A DNA stretch of 24,462 nucleotides from Saccharofermentans sp. (lineage in GTDB: Bacteria > Bacillota_A > Clostridia > Saccharofermentanales > Saccharofermentanaceae): the NCBI GenBank assembly GCA_024695565.1, contig JAILHX010000052.1, positions 1-24,462 of the forward strand, written 5' to 3'. The translations under genes and the position numbers were made by a program. Numbering within the stretch: the first letter of the stretch is position 1; every line of letters starts with the position of its first letter. This document shows, piece by piece, positions 1 to 6,980 of the stretch. The notes under the pieces are model-generated. The model was given only the letters and a program-made list of their open reading frames with translations, had not been told where the DNA came from and did not search any database.

Positions 1-110
1 GCCTCTGTGATTCCCTGAACGATTTCCATGTTGTTAACGTTGAAAGCACCAACAGCATAACCGCCGTCATAAGCCTTCTTGAACATCTCGGTCGTTGTTA
101 CCAATGCCAT
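1..110 (-). CDS. fba: Class II fructose-bisphosphate aldolase, N-terminal part (cut by window edge)
   Basis: The first 36 residues read MALVTTTEMFKKAYDGGYAV followed by GAFNVNNMEIVQGITEA, the typical N-terminus of the zinc-dependent class II aldolase that splits fructose 1,6-bisphosphate into dihydroxyacetone phosphate and glyceraldehyde 3-phosphate in glycolysis. The GAFNVNN segment is a strongly conserved family signature. The ATG is at 110 and an AGGAGG ribosome site lies just upstream at 119-124. The metal ligands and catalytic aspartate lie outside the window, so activity cannot be judged. The gene has its own promoter and is divergent from the next gene, so it probably heads its own transcript. 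Confidence 0.93.
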   Translation of the reverse strand, partial: MALVTTTEMFKKAYDGGYAVGAFNVNNMEIVQGITE

Positions 111-146
111 ATATATGTCCTCCTGGATATTTTTTATAACGAACTT

Positions 147-174
147 ATCATACAATCTTTTCGGCAAAACTCAA
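147..174 (-). promoter_or_regulatory. Predicted sigma-A promoter of fba
   Basis: On the minus strand TTGAGT (169-174) and TATGAT (147-152) are separated by 16 bp. The start of fba lies 37 bp downstream. No operator-like palindrome is evident. Confidence 0.6.
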
Positions 175-302
175 CCGCAAAATAGGGGAAAACAGACGTA
201 ATTAACAGAAGATTTCCATATAAAAAGGGCTTGTTTCGGGCAAATGATTTTCGCAAGCGCCGAAAATGGGTTATTTAAGACTAACTCAGGCGCGGGGCTT
301 CA

Positions 303-331
303 TTGACTTGAATACCCGTTGAAGTTAAACT
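303..331 (+). promoter_or_regulatory. Predicted sigma-A promoter of the 377-1015 gene
   Basis: TTGACT (303-308) and TAAACT (326-331) have a 17-bp spacer. The leader to the ATG at 377 is about 40 nt and contains a small GGCC...GGCC stem and a GGAGGG ribosome site (364-369). Confidence 0.55.
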
Positions 332-376
332 TTTCGAGGCTTTGGCCTGAAAAGGCCGCTTTGTGGAGGGAATATT

Positions 377-1015
377 ATGGAAAACCTTGAATTGGACGGA
401 AGAGTCGCGGTGCCTTACGACAAGGACCGCAAGACGATCTTCTTCTACGATACATTTGTTGACATGAACGGCGACGTCGTCAAGTACGACGATATTGCGA
501 TCATCGAATCGGGCGCTCTGAACTCATCGTCCATGATCTACTTCTACTTCAGCAAGTCGTTCGAATATCACTTCATCTTCACCACTTACGACGGAACCAG
601 GCACAAGTTCAAGCGTTCCGGCTATTCCGCCTACGGAATCGGCACATATAAGCGCATCAAGGCAGAATTCGATACCGTCAGCGGGCCGATGTACAACATC
701 GTGTTCCGGAAGGTCGCAGACCGCCTCATCGACAGGATCGCAAACGGCGCCTCGGTCAACATCGGCGGTCTCGTGATCACCAAGGACCAGATGACGCTTG
801 AGAAGAGAAAGCAGACCATCGTCATCGACAGGAACAACTTCAACCGTGCCGTCAACGAGAATGCCTATATGCAGAACTCCGCGCGCATCTATGTAAGAGA
901 CGTCAAGAAGCCCGTCTTCGCCATCTCTCTCAATGAGCCCAACGCAAGGCTTCTGGTGCCCATCGTCAATTACTTCTTCGAATACAGACCGAACCAAGCG
1001 CCTGAGGCTAACTGA
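377..1015 (+). CDS. Unrecognised soluble protein, beta-rich (possible PH-like fold)
   Basis: This is a 212-residue protein with no signal peptide and no membrane helix, so it is predicted to be cytoplasmic. I do not recognise the family. The first 110 residues alternate hydrophobic and polar residues in short strands (YDTFVDMNGDVVKYDDIAII, then FYFSKSFEYHFIFTTYDG), a pattern seen in bacterial PH-like domains. A second half (about 110-205) has GGLVITKDQMTLEKRK and ends in a helix-like LLVPIVNYFFEY. The PH-like reading is inference from strand pattern only. The start is supported by a GGAGGG site 7 nt upstream and by a promoter. The gene stands alone, between divergent fba and a convergent membrane-protein gene, and is followed by a two-way terminator. 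Confidence 0.8.
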   Translation: MENLELDGRVAVPYDKDRKTIFFYDTFVDMNGDVVKYDDIAIIESGALNSSSMIYFYFSKSFEYHFIFTTYDGTRHKFKRSGYSAYGIGTYKRIKAEFDTVSGPMYNIVFRKVADRLIDRIANGASVNIGGLVITKDQMTLEKRKQTIVIDRNNFNRAVNENAYMQNSARIYVRDVKKPVFAISLNEPNARLLVPIVNYFFEYRPNQAPEAN

Positions 1016-1041
1016 TCTCAGATCGCGGCGCGCAAAATAAA

Positions 1042-1066
1042 ACCCGCCTTGTAACACAAAGCGGGT
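1042..1066. terminator. Bidirectional intrinsic terminator between convergent genes
   Basis: ACCCGC (1042-1047) pairs with GCGGGT (1061-1066), with an inner TTGT/ACAA stem and a short loop. Read on the minus strand it is followed by TTTTATTTT, a good U-tract for the 1093-1731 gene. Read on the plus strand it is followed by a weaker T-rich run, serving the 377-1015 gene. Confidence 0.75.
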
Positions 1067-1092
1067 CTGGTTTGCTTTAAATAAGCTCCGGT

Positions 1093-1731
1093 TTATTTGG
1101 GCAGGTAAGCCTGCTCTCCTTCAACCTTCTTGCTCTTCTTTTTGAATCCGACAACCGCGACAGCGATTCCGAGGACCGGAATAAACATGCATGCGCCCAC
1201 AAGGAGCAGATAGTCGGTGCGGTTCATCGTGCAGTCCAAAAGCTCGTAGCGGATCGTATAGCCTGCTGTCACAGTGATTCCGTTGGATGCAAGTGTGCCG
1301 TTATAGTAGCTGAGAGCTTCTGATTCCTGGGACTTAACGACGCCGACAAAAGTCCTCGGCTCCATCTCGATCATCTTGGTCTTGCCGTCGAGATAATCAC
1401 AGGTCGCGTCATACAGGGCATCCAGGTACTCCTTGTCAGCCTTCTTCGATACGGACAGCGGCATGATAGAACCGTCTTCCATCCAGATCAGATAGTAGTA
1501 TTCGTGGCCGGTCGGAATGAAGTAATGCGTCTCTGTCGCTTCTGCATATTCGCCGAGGCAGGCAATGACATCGTATGTGATCCACTGGTCTTTATATGCG
1601 TCCTTGTTGAGCGCTGCCTCTTCATATGTTGCCGCAATGCCTCCGAAAAGCAGGTTCCTCAAAAAGAAAACTGCTGTTCCAAACAATGCAATGCAAAGAA
1701 AGGATATGATCAAAAGTCTCGCTTTTTTCAC
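1093..1731 (-). CDS. Two-helix membrane protein of unknown function, GTG start
   Basis: The protein has 212 residues. A helix near residues 5-25 (RLLIISFLCIALFGTAVFF) is followed by an outside domain of about 145 residues, a second helix (about 174-196) and a basic tail with KKKSKK. The loop between the helices should lie outside the cell. I chose the GTG at 1731 because a GGGGGGG run sits just upstream and because the longer reading runs through the promoter at 1766-1774. The outer domain has no motif I recognise (it contains ITYDVIACLGEYAEATETHY and RTFVGVVKSQ). The gene is single, with its own promoter and a shared terminator. Confidence 0.72.
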   Translation of the reverse strand: MKKARLLIISFLCIALFGTAVFFLRNLLFGGIAATYEEAALNKDAYKDQWITYDVIACLGEYAEATETHYFIPTGHEYYYLIWMEDGSIMPLSVSKKADKEYLDALYDATCDYLDGKTKMIEMEPRTFVGVVKSQESEALSYYNGTLASNGITVTAGYTIRYELLDCTMNRTDYLLLVGACMFIPVLGIAVAVVGFKKKSKKVEGEQAYLPK

Positions 1732-1765
1732 GGGCGGCTTCCCCCCCTGATAATTTTCGACCGAT

Positions 1766-1774
1766 ATTGTATCA
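1766..1774 (-). promoter_or_regulatory. Extended -10 promoter element for the 1093-1731 gene
   Basis: On the minus strand the sequence TGATACAAT forms an extended -10. No good -35 box is visible, as is usual for extended -10 promoters. It lies 35 bp upstream of the GTG start. Confidence 0.5.
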
Positions 1775-1810
1775 CATCGAAAAAAAATAGCGCTAAAAAA
1801 GATAATTTTT

Positions 1811-1840
1811 TTGATAATCAGTGCTACCGTGTCATATACT
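1811..1840 (+). promoter_or_regulatory. Predicted promoter of a short transcript
   Basis: TTGATA (1811-1816) and TATACT (1835-1840) are separated by 18 bp. Transcription from here would reach the strong terminator at 1938-1970 after about 120 nt, so the product would be a small RNA or a leader RNA. Confidence 0.5.
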
Positions 1841-1901
1841 TGTAACATTAGAAAAGTCTCATCGACAATTGGCTCCAAACACCGGAAAGGATGTGAAACT
1901 C

Positions 1902-1991
1902 ATGAAAAAGAAGATTCTGACTGAATTTAGTTTTTACGAGGCGCCTCAACGGGCGCCTCTTTTAGTTTTTCGGTCTGCACGTCAAACTTGA
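1902..1991 (+). other. Possible 29-codon leader ORF overlapping a terminator
   Basis: An ATG at 1902, 11 nt after GGAAAGG, opens a 29-codon frame that starts MKKKILTEFSFYEAPQRAPL and runs through both arms of the terminator hairpin at 1938-1959, ending in TGA at 1989-1991. The position, between a promoter and a terminator, is that of a leader peptide in an attenuator. The residue string across the hairpin (EAPQRAPL) is dictated by the palindrome, so the frame could also be chance. No run of one amino acid suggests what it would sense. Confidence 0.25.
1938..1970 (+). terminator. Strong intrinsic terminator
   Basis: GAGGCGCC (1938-1945) pairs perfectly with GGCGCCTC (1952-1959) around a 6-nt loop and is followed by TTTTAGTTTTT. 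No annotated gene precedes it on this strand; only the short unit starting at 1811 does. Confidence 0.85.
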
Positions 1992-2298
1992 ATTTGGCGG
2001 GGTAATTGTTTTTCGAGCAGCGCGAAAACATACTTGAAACAGCGCGGGCGTTTTTGGGGCCGAAACAGCCGCCGTTGAGCCCAAAAAAAGGCACTTCAGC
2101 ACCGATTTGCCGTTTTCGGGCGTTTTGAGCCCTGAAAGCGCCCGGATTTTGACACGTCTGCTTCAGCGACGGTAAGCATAACTTCTAAAAGTAAATTTTC
2201 GCAAATAATAAGAAGTAAGATTGTATTCAGATATCAAACTTGTAATAATTAAAAGAGGATTCGCAAACACAGATTGTCCATTTGCAAAGGAGGCATCT
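1992..2298. repeat. Gene-free stretch with inverted repeats upstream of the surface-protein gene
   Basis: No gene is visible here. TTTTTGGG (near 2052) and CCCAAAAA (near 2087) form a loose inverted repeat, and CGGGCG (2117-2122) pairs with CGCCCG (2139-2144). A TTGACA at 2149-2154 may be the -35 box of the 2299 gene, but the -10 (TAAGCA, 18 bp further on) is poor. The last 130 bp are A+T-rich. Confidence 0.45.
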
Positions 2299-4365
2299 AT
2301 GAAAAAGAAATTCTGGGCATTGCTGGTCTCAATTATGGTCTTTATCGGTGCCGTTCCGGGACTGCCGGTATTGGCCGCAACTGCAACATACTGGATAACA
2401 TTTGAAACCGATGATCTTTATGATGCCCCGGACGCTCAGCCGGTTAATGAGGGCGAACGCGGTTCAAGGCCAGACAGCTTGAAGCTAGGTGATCCGTCTA
2501 AAGAAACCGGCATAAGTTTTCAAAACTGGTGCACCAAGCCCGCAAACGAACTTGCATCGTATAGTGATTTGTGGACCAATGTTGAAAACGGCGGCTGCAT
2601 CTTCACATCTAATATGGACATTGAAGGGGATACAAAGATCTATGCCGTTTCTCAATGTGTTATTGATTTGAAGACTGTTAATCTGTCATCAGATGAGACA
2701 GTTGGCGGAACAGTATCGTATTCGAATATATATTTCAGCGAACCGCAGACCGGGGAAGCAAGTTATACGGCAATTTACGATACTTCCGCAACGGTAACCG
2801 CTACACCTGCTGAAGGCTATAAATTTGTCTGCTGGTCTACATCAGAAACAGCAGAAGGAAAAGTCAGTGGTGACTCTGAATATACTTTTACTGTTAAAGG
2901 CAGCACTTCTCTTTATGCCATCTTCGAAAAAATTGAATATGTAACGCTTACAGTTTCATGGACTTCCATCGACGAGGACTCTATTAATTCTATTCCTACA
3001 CTGCCTATTTCCGTTCCCAAAGGAACGACCATCGGCGAGGCGCTGGAACAGGCCGGTCTTAAGACAGTTGAAGGAGGCGATCCTATAGCATTTGAAAAAG
3101 ATGGGTACAAAGGTTGCTGCTACCTATACAAATCTGTTACCGAATACGAGACTTACGATGGAGTTTTCAATGAAGCCGTCGATTTTTATGAAGCTGTCGT
3201 TGCTGATACAACGATCTATTACTATATGGCAATAACGGTAGATAATATCGAACTGCAAGTAGAAAAGCCGGTTGCCGGACAGAGCAGCGCTAATGATCCT
3301 GTTGTCTCGGTTGCTGACGACGCACATTACGTCACTTCTGCAGATGGACAATCTTTATTCAGTTGGCTTGTTCCAGAAAATGACCCGGACGCTACAGTTG
3401 ATCCGCAGACAGAGAGAACAGTCACTGTTTTTAAAGACGGAATAACTTATACATTCGCTTATGGTGTCCGGCCCGAGCTTGGCTGGTGCTTCACACCGGA
3501 AACAACAGGAACATTAAACGGTAATGATCTGGAAAATTTAGAGGCTGACACTCTTTCCGTTTCCGGCACTGCAGAGATTACTGCCGAAAAGGCTACCGTG
3601 CCAGAAGATGGCGGAGAATCAGGTCAAGGCGTCATTGTGATAGACGAAGGTGCCGGGCAAGCGGGCGCAGCAGTTGAACCCGAAGGTCGTGCTGAAGAAG
3701 TTCTTAGCGGCTCTGACAGAGAACAAGCAAACGGTGCTGCAGCTGCCGATGTTGAGCAAGCAAATAATAGTGGGTTTACCGGTCCAGTAGCTGAACCTGA
3801 AGTTAAATACTACGTTGAAGAAAATGGAACAGAATGGAAATGGGAAGGGGGTTATTGGTGGAGTAAAGGGCCTTCTGACAGTGGTTTCAAACATACTACT
3901 GTTGGACCTTTCCACATCAATTTCTATGACCAACATACCGATTTGGTTAGAAAATTGATAAGCGCGTCACTTACAAATAGCGCTACGGGTGAATCAGATA
4001 CCCTTAACAAGAATGCTGACAATACTCTTACTTCACAAACAACAGGAGAAGCAGTTGGTCTTGTTAAAAGCGGAAGTGTAATCATTGATCTTTACCCTGC
4101 TTATCTCAATTCCCTTGAAGCAGGAGATTATACGCTTACTGCTGTTTTCGATGACGGATCTATTTCCATCAAATTCACAGTTGCAGCCAAGGAGGTAGCA
4201 CCTGCTCCCGCAACGGACACAAACAAGGCCGGATCGAATGTTCCTGCCACAGGTGAAGCGATCAGTTCGACAATGATCTGGGGCGCGGTTCTCGTAAGCA
4301 TCTCGGTTATTGGAGCAAGCACTGTTCTTGATAAGAAGAGACTTGGTAAAAAGGATGTTAAGTAA
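2299..4365 (+). CDS. Secreted, sortase-type wall-anchored protein with InlB-like/bacterial repeat module
   Basis: The protein has 688 residues. A signal peptide (1-26, KKK then a hydrophobic core ending VLA) is followed by beta-rich modules. One module, TVTATPAEGYKFVCWSTSE through SLYAIFEK, matches the bacterial repeat (Flg_new/InlB B-repeat-like) pattern. An acidic Ala/Glu/Gly linker lies near residues 440-500 and a second beta domain near 510-630. The end is VPATGE (648-653), a hydrophobic helix and a basic tail (DKKRLGKK), the layout of a sortase substrate with a non-Leu first residue. The ATG at 2299 is chosen over an upstream TTG because AAAGGAGG lies 6 nt before it and the signal peptide begins there. 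The gene looks more A+T-rich than its neighbours. No sortase is in the window, and the ligand is unknown. Confidence 0.85.
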   Translation: MKKKFWALLVSIMVFIGAVPGLPVLAATATYWITFETDDLYDAPDAQPVNEGERGSRPDSLKLGDPSKETGISFQNWCTKPANELASYSDLWTNVENGGCIFTSNMDIEGDTKIYAVSQCVIDLKTVNLSSDETVGGTVSYSNIYFSEPQTGEASYTAIYDTSATVTATPAEGYKFVCWSTSETAEGKVSGDSEYTFTVKGSTSLYAIFEKIEYVTLTVSWTSIDEDSINSIPTLPISVPKGTTIGEALEQAGLKTVEGGDPIAFEKDGYKGCCYLYKSVTEYETYDGVFNEAVDFYEAVVADTTIYYYMAITVDNIELQVEKPVAGQSSANDPVVSVADDAHYVTSADGQSLFSWLVPENDPDATVDPQTERTVTVFKDGITYTFAYGVRPELGWCFTPETTGTLNGNDLENLEADTLSVSGTAEITAEKATVPEDGGESGQGVIVIDEGAGQAGAAVEPEGRAEEVLSGSDREQANGAAAADVEQANNSGFTGPVAEPEVKYYVEENGTEWKWEGGYWWSKGPSDSGFKHTTVGPFHINFYDQHTDLVRKLISASLTNSATGESDTLNKNADNTLTSQTTGEAVGLVKSGSVIIDLYPAYLNSLEAGDYTLTAVFDDGSISIKFTVAAKEVAPAPATDTNKAGSNVPATGEAISSTMIWGAVLVSISVIGASTVLDKKRLGKKDVK

Positions 4366-4391
4366 TTCTTTGAACCGGATTAAATAACTTA

Positions 4392-4430
4392 CGGGCTGTC
4401 TCAAGAATGAGGCAGCCCGCTTTAGTTTGC
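4392..4430 (+). terminator. Intrinsic terminator, probably shared by convergent genes
   Basis: CGGGCTG (4392-4398) pairs with CAGCCCG (4413-4419), with an inner CTCA/TGAG stem and a 4-nt loop, followed by a T-rich run. It ends the surface-protein gene. Read on the minus strand the tail is weaker but could also end the kinase operon. Confidence 0.8.
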
Positions 4431-4435
4431 TTTAA

Positions 4436-6097
4436 TTATTTCTTCGAGATCTTCGCTTCGAAAACGCCGTCCTTGAGGCCGGTCGTAAGCTTCAGGCCGT
4501 GCTGCTCGATTATGCGGCCGGCGATCGCGATGCCGAAGCCGGGGGTGAACTTGCCGCCGGAAGTTTTGTTTTTGATCGTGATGCACTTGGGCGAGACCGA
4601 GGCTTCGATCTTAGTGCCTTCGGTCTTGTATCTGGCAGCGTTGTCGACCAGGCAGAAGAGCGCGGTCTTGAAGTAATCCTTGTCCATTTTGATCGAGGCG
4701 TCACCGCTGATGTCGATGTCGGCACCAGCCTTTTTTGCGACTTCTTCGAGGCAGGGGCTGATGGATGTTTTCGAGAACTTGCGGTCGGACTTATCGGCGG
4801 TCATAAGGATCTGCTCGATGTCGCTGTTCATCTCGGAAGATTTCTCCAGGATCTGATCGGCGTAACGGTCCTTGTCTGCTGCGCCCCCGACGTCCTTGAT
4901 GTTCTCGGCGCAGCCTCCGATGATCTGCAGAGGGGTCTTGATATTGTGCGCGAGCGAGTCGATCAGGTTGTTCTTGAAGATGTTGTTCTCGTATGCCTTC
5001 TTGTACTGCAGGTACGGCCCGATAGCGAGGATGCAGGGGATGCCGATGCAGAGGATCAGAAGGAAGACTGCGAAGATGATGAGGAAGGGTCTGAAGAATT
5101 CTCCGAATCTGACCGATGACTTGGCAAATTCAACCATATAAGTCCCGCCGTTGTATTTGAAGATGTTAAGGGCACCCTGGGTGTAGACGCCGTCTCTCAT
5201 CATGGTGGCTTTGTAAGACCGGCGGTCATCTGTATTGGTAATGAACCTGCCATCTTCGTCCCAGCTGATCTTATCGAGCTCACTTGTGTTCTGCACAAGG
5301 AAAATATCGCTGTTCTCATTCAGAAACTCTTCTGCATCTCCGTACGGCTTAAGAACAAAAATGCCCGCAGCGATCCCGTCAGTTGAGGTTATGTAGCGGT
5401 CTTCGTTGGAACTGTCGGTAAAATCCCATTTCTTACCGCCTATTACTTCCATTTCATATCCGTTCATCTCAGCCATCCTGCCGACATGAAAAGTGTCACC
5501 GTCAACATAGTAGGACGTTATTACCGGAGTGGAATAATGCATCATGCCCGAGAGATCTGCGAGCAATATGTAGACACCGTTGGAATAGCTGTAGACGTCC
5601 GAATATGCAGTCAGGTCCCAGCTGTTGACCATGGGACCGTTGAAGTCGTAGTCGAGATTTGTAAGTTCGTCGCAGCGCTTATATTCTATCGTCCAGGCAC
5701 TGTCGTTCAGTATTGTAGTCTTGCTGCCTGCGGCAAGCAGTTCCTCGTTGTCGGTGACATAGATCCAGTTATGTATGTCAAGTCTTAAAGGAATCACATC
5801 GCGGTCTTTCTCGGCAATGGTCTCAAGACTTCCGTCGCTTCTTACCTTTGCGATCCTTAAGTAATCGGCATAGAAAAAATTCGTATAGATATCGAAAAAT
5901 GTCTCATCTATCTCGCCGTCCGCATATCTCTCGACAAGGTCTTCGAACTTCTCACCATATTTATTAAAGCCGTCTCTTATCGACGCATCGTAGGCGTTTC
6001 TGAGTAATTCTGCCGCGACTGAAAAAACCAACGCGCCGATGAGAAGTCCCGCGAGGACCCTCCCTGCGGCAAAATTCAAGTAAGTTTTTCTCTTCAT
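4436..6097 (-). CDS. Membrane sensor histidine kinase
   Basis: The protein has 553 residues. TM1 is at about 12-33, an outer sensor domain of about 300 residues follows, and TM2 is at about 336-360. The HisKA box SLAHNIKTPLQ has the phospho-accepting His384. The catalytic domain has the N-box LVDNAARY (Asn486) and a short G-box PGFGIAIAGRIIEQHG (518-534). The classical DxGxG segment is reduced, as in many short Firmicutes kinases. The kinase phosphorylates itself and passes phosphate to the regulator encoded 15 bp upstream. The outer domain resembles no ligand-binding family I recognise, so the signal is unknown. The kinase has no separate promoter and is second in a two-gene operon. Confidence 0.92.
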   Translation of the reverse strand: MKRKTYLNFAAGRVLAGLLIGALVFSVAAELLRNAYDASIRDGFNKYGEKFEDLVERYADGEIDETFFDIYTNFFYADYLRIAKVRSDGSLETIAEKDRDVIPLRLDIHNWIYVTDNEELLAAGSKTTILNDSAWTIEYKRCDELTNLDYDFNGPMVNSWDLTAYSDVYSYSNGVYILLADLSGMMHYSTPVITSYYVDGDTFHVGRMAEMNGYEMEVIGGKKWDFTDSSNEDRYITSTDGIAAGIFVLKPYGDAEEFLNENSDIFLVQNTSELDKISWDEDGRFITNTDDRRSYKATMMRDGVYTQGALNIFKYNGGTYMVEFAKSSVRFGEFFRPFLIIFAVFLLILCIGIPCILAIGPYLQYKKAYENNIFKNNLIDSLAHNIKTPLQIIGGCAENIKDVGGAADKDRYADQILEKSSEMNSDIEQILMTADKSDRKFSKTSISPCLEEVAKKAGADIDISGDASIKMDKDYFKTALFCLVDNAARYKTEGTKIEASVSPKCITIKNKTSGGKFTPGFGIAIAGRIIEQHGLKLTTGLKDGVFEAKISKK

Positions 6098-6112
6098 AAA
6101 GCAACTCCTCTC

Positions 6113-6781
6113 TTAGTCAAGCCTGTATCCGACACCGATCACGGTCTTGATACGGGCTCCTTCTTTGCGAAGCTTTTTACGAAGGTTCTTCACGCGGTTG
6201 TCTATGACGCGCTCGGTGATGAATTCATCATTGTTCCAGACCGCTGCGAGCAGGAGCTTCCTGCTGACCGCCGTTCCCTGATGCTCCATCAGATACTTTA
6301 AGATCTGATATTCCTTCGGCGGCAGATCGATGACTTCACCTGCGACCTTTACTTCGAACCGCAGAGCGTCGACCGTTATCTGCCCGCTCTCTATCACCTT
6401 GCAGGGCTTGGGCTCTGCTGCCGTGCGCTCTAGAAGCGCCAGGAGCTTGCTGTACAGGACCGCGATCGAGAAGGGCTTGACGATATAATCGTCGGCGCCC
6501 AGTTCATAACCGTACAGTATGTCTTCCTCCCTCACCTTGCCGGTCAGGAAAACGACCGGGATATCAGAACGTCTTCTGATGATCTTGCAGAGTTCAAATC
6601 CGTCAAGGCCCGGCATCATGATGTCGAGCAGGACGAGGTCGTACTCTTCGTTCAGGATCTTCGTGAGCCCCTCGTTGCCGTCGACGGCAAAATCAAGCGT
6701 GATCTTGTCGCGCCTTTTGAAGTAGTCACCTATGACTTCTCTGATCTGCCTGTCGTCTTCAACGAGCAAAACCCGGAACAT
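6113..6781 (-). CDS. OmpR/PhoB-family response regulator
   Basis: The protein has 222 residues. The receiver domain (1-118) has the acidic pair Asp9/Asp10, phospho-acceptor Asp53 in LVLLDIMMPGLDG, Thr80 and Lys102 in DYIVKPFS. The C-terminal winged helix (about 130-222) contains LPPKEYQILKYLMEHQG and ends in the usual IGVGYRLD. All switch residues are present, so the protein should be active. The ATG at 6781 follows a GGAGG site by 7 nt. It is first in the operon with the kinase, and a direct repeat at 6817-6836 upstream suggests that it controls its own promoter. Targets are not visible; the divergent metal transporter shares the intergenic region but has its own Fur-type site. Confidence 0.94.
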   Translation of the reverse strand: MFRVLLVEDDRQIREVIGDYFKRRDKITLDFAVDGNEGLTKILNEEYDLVLLDIMMPGLDGFELCKIIRRRSDIPVVFLTGKVREEDILYGYELGADDYIVKPFSIAVLYSKLLALLERTAAEPKPCKVIESGQITVDALRFEVKVAGEVIDLPPKEYQILKYLMEHQGTAVSRKLLLAAVWNNDEFITERVIDNRVKNLRKKLRKEGARIKTVIGVGYRLD

Positions 6782-6803
6782 GTGAACCTCCGTTTATGAG
6801 AGT

Positions 6804-6836
6804 ATGTTACAGGTTCAGTGTATCGTTAGTGTATCG
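6804..6836 (-). promoter_or_regulatory. Autoregulatory promoter with OmpR-type direct repeat
   Basis: On the minus strand CGATACACT occurs twice (6828-6836 and 6817-6825), 11 bp apart, one helical turn. The second copy ends 7 bp before a -10-like TAACAT (6804-6809). The repeat covers the place of the -35 box, which is otherwise poor (ACACTA). This is the layout of PhoB-type activated promoters. The link to the regulator encoded just downstream is inference. Confidence 0.55.
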
Positions 6837-6896
6837 ATTTGCAAAATGGATGTTTTCGGGAACTTGGCAAGAGATTTAATATAAACAGCGTTTTGG

Positions 6897-6917
6897 TGAA
6901 ATTGATAATCAATTTCA
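6897..6917 (+). promoter_or_regulatory. Fur/Zur-family operator, perfect 10-1-10 palindrome
   Basis: The left arm TGAAATTGAT (6897-6906), central A (6907) and right arm ATCAATTTCA (6908-6917) form a perfect inverted repeat with the odd-centred geometry and A+T-rich arms of Fur-superfamily boxes. It ends 2 bp before the -35 of the metal-transporter operon, as expected for metal-dependent repression. Whether the regulator is Fur, Zur or another member cannot be told from the site alone; the zinc-type transporter favours Zur. Confidence 0.7.
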
Positions 6918-6919
6918 TA

Positions 6920-6948
6920 TTGACACTGCAGCGGGGCACTCCTATAAT
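6920..6948 (+). promoter_or_regulatory. Consensus sigma-A promoter of the metal ABC operon
   Basis: TTGACA (6920-6925) and TATAAT (6943-6948) are both perfect, with a 17-bp spacer. It should be a very strong promoter when not repressed. The start codon lies 32 bp after the -10. Confidence 0.9.
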
Positions 6949-6980
6949 ACTGTCCGAACACGCTTGAATCAGAGGCAAAT

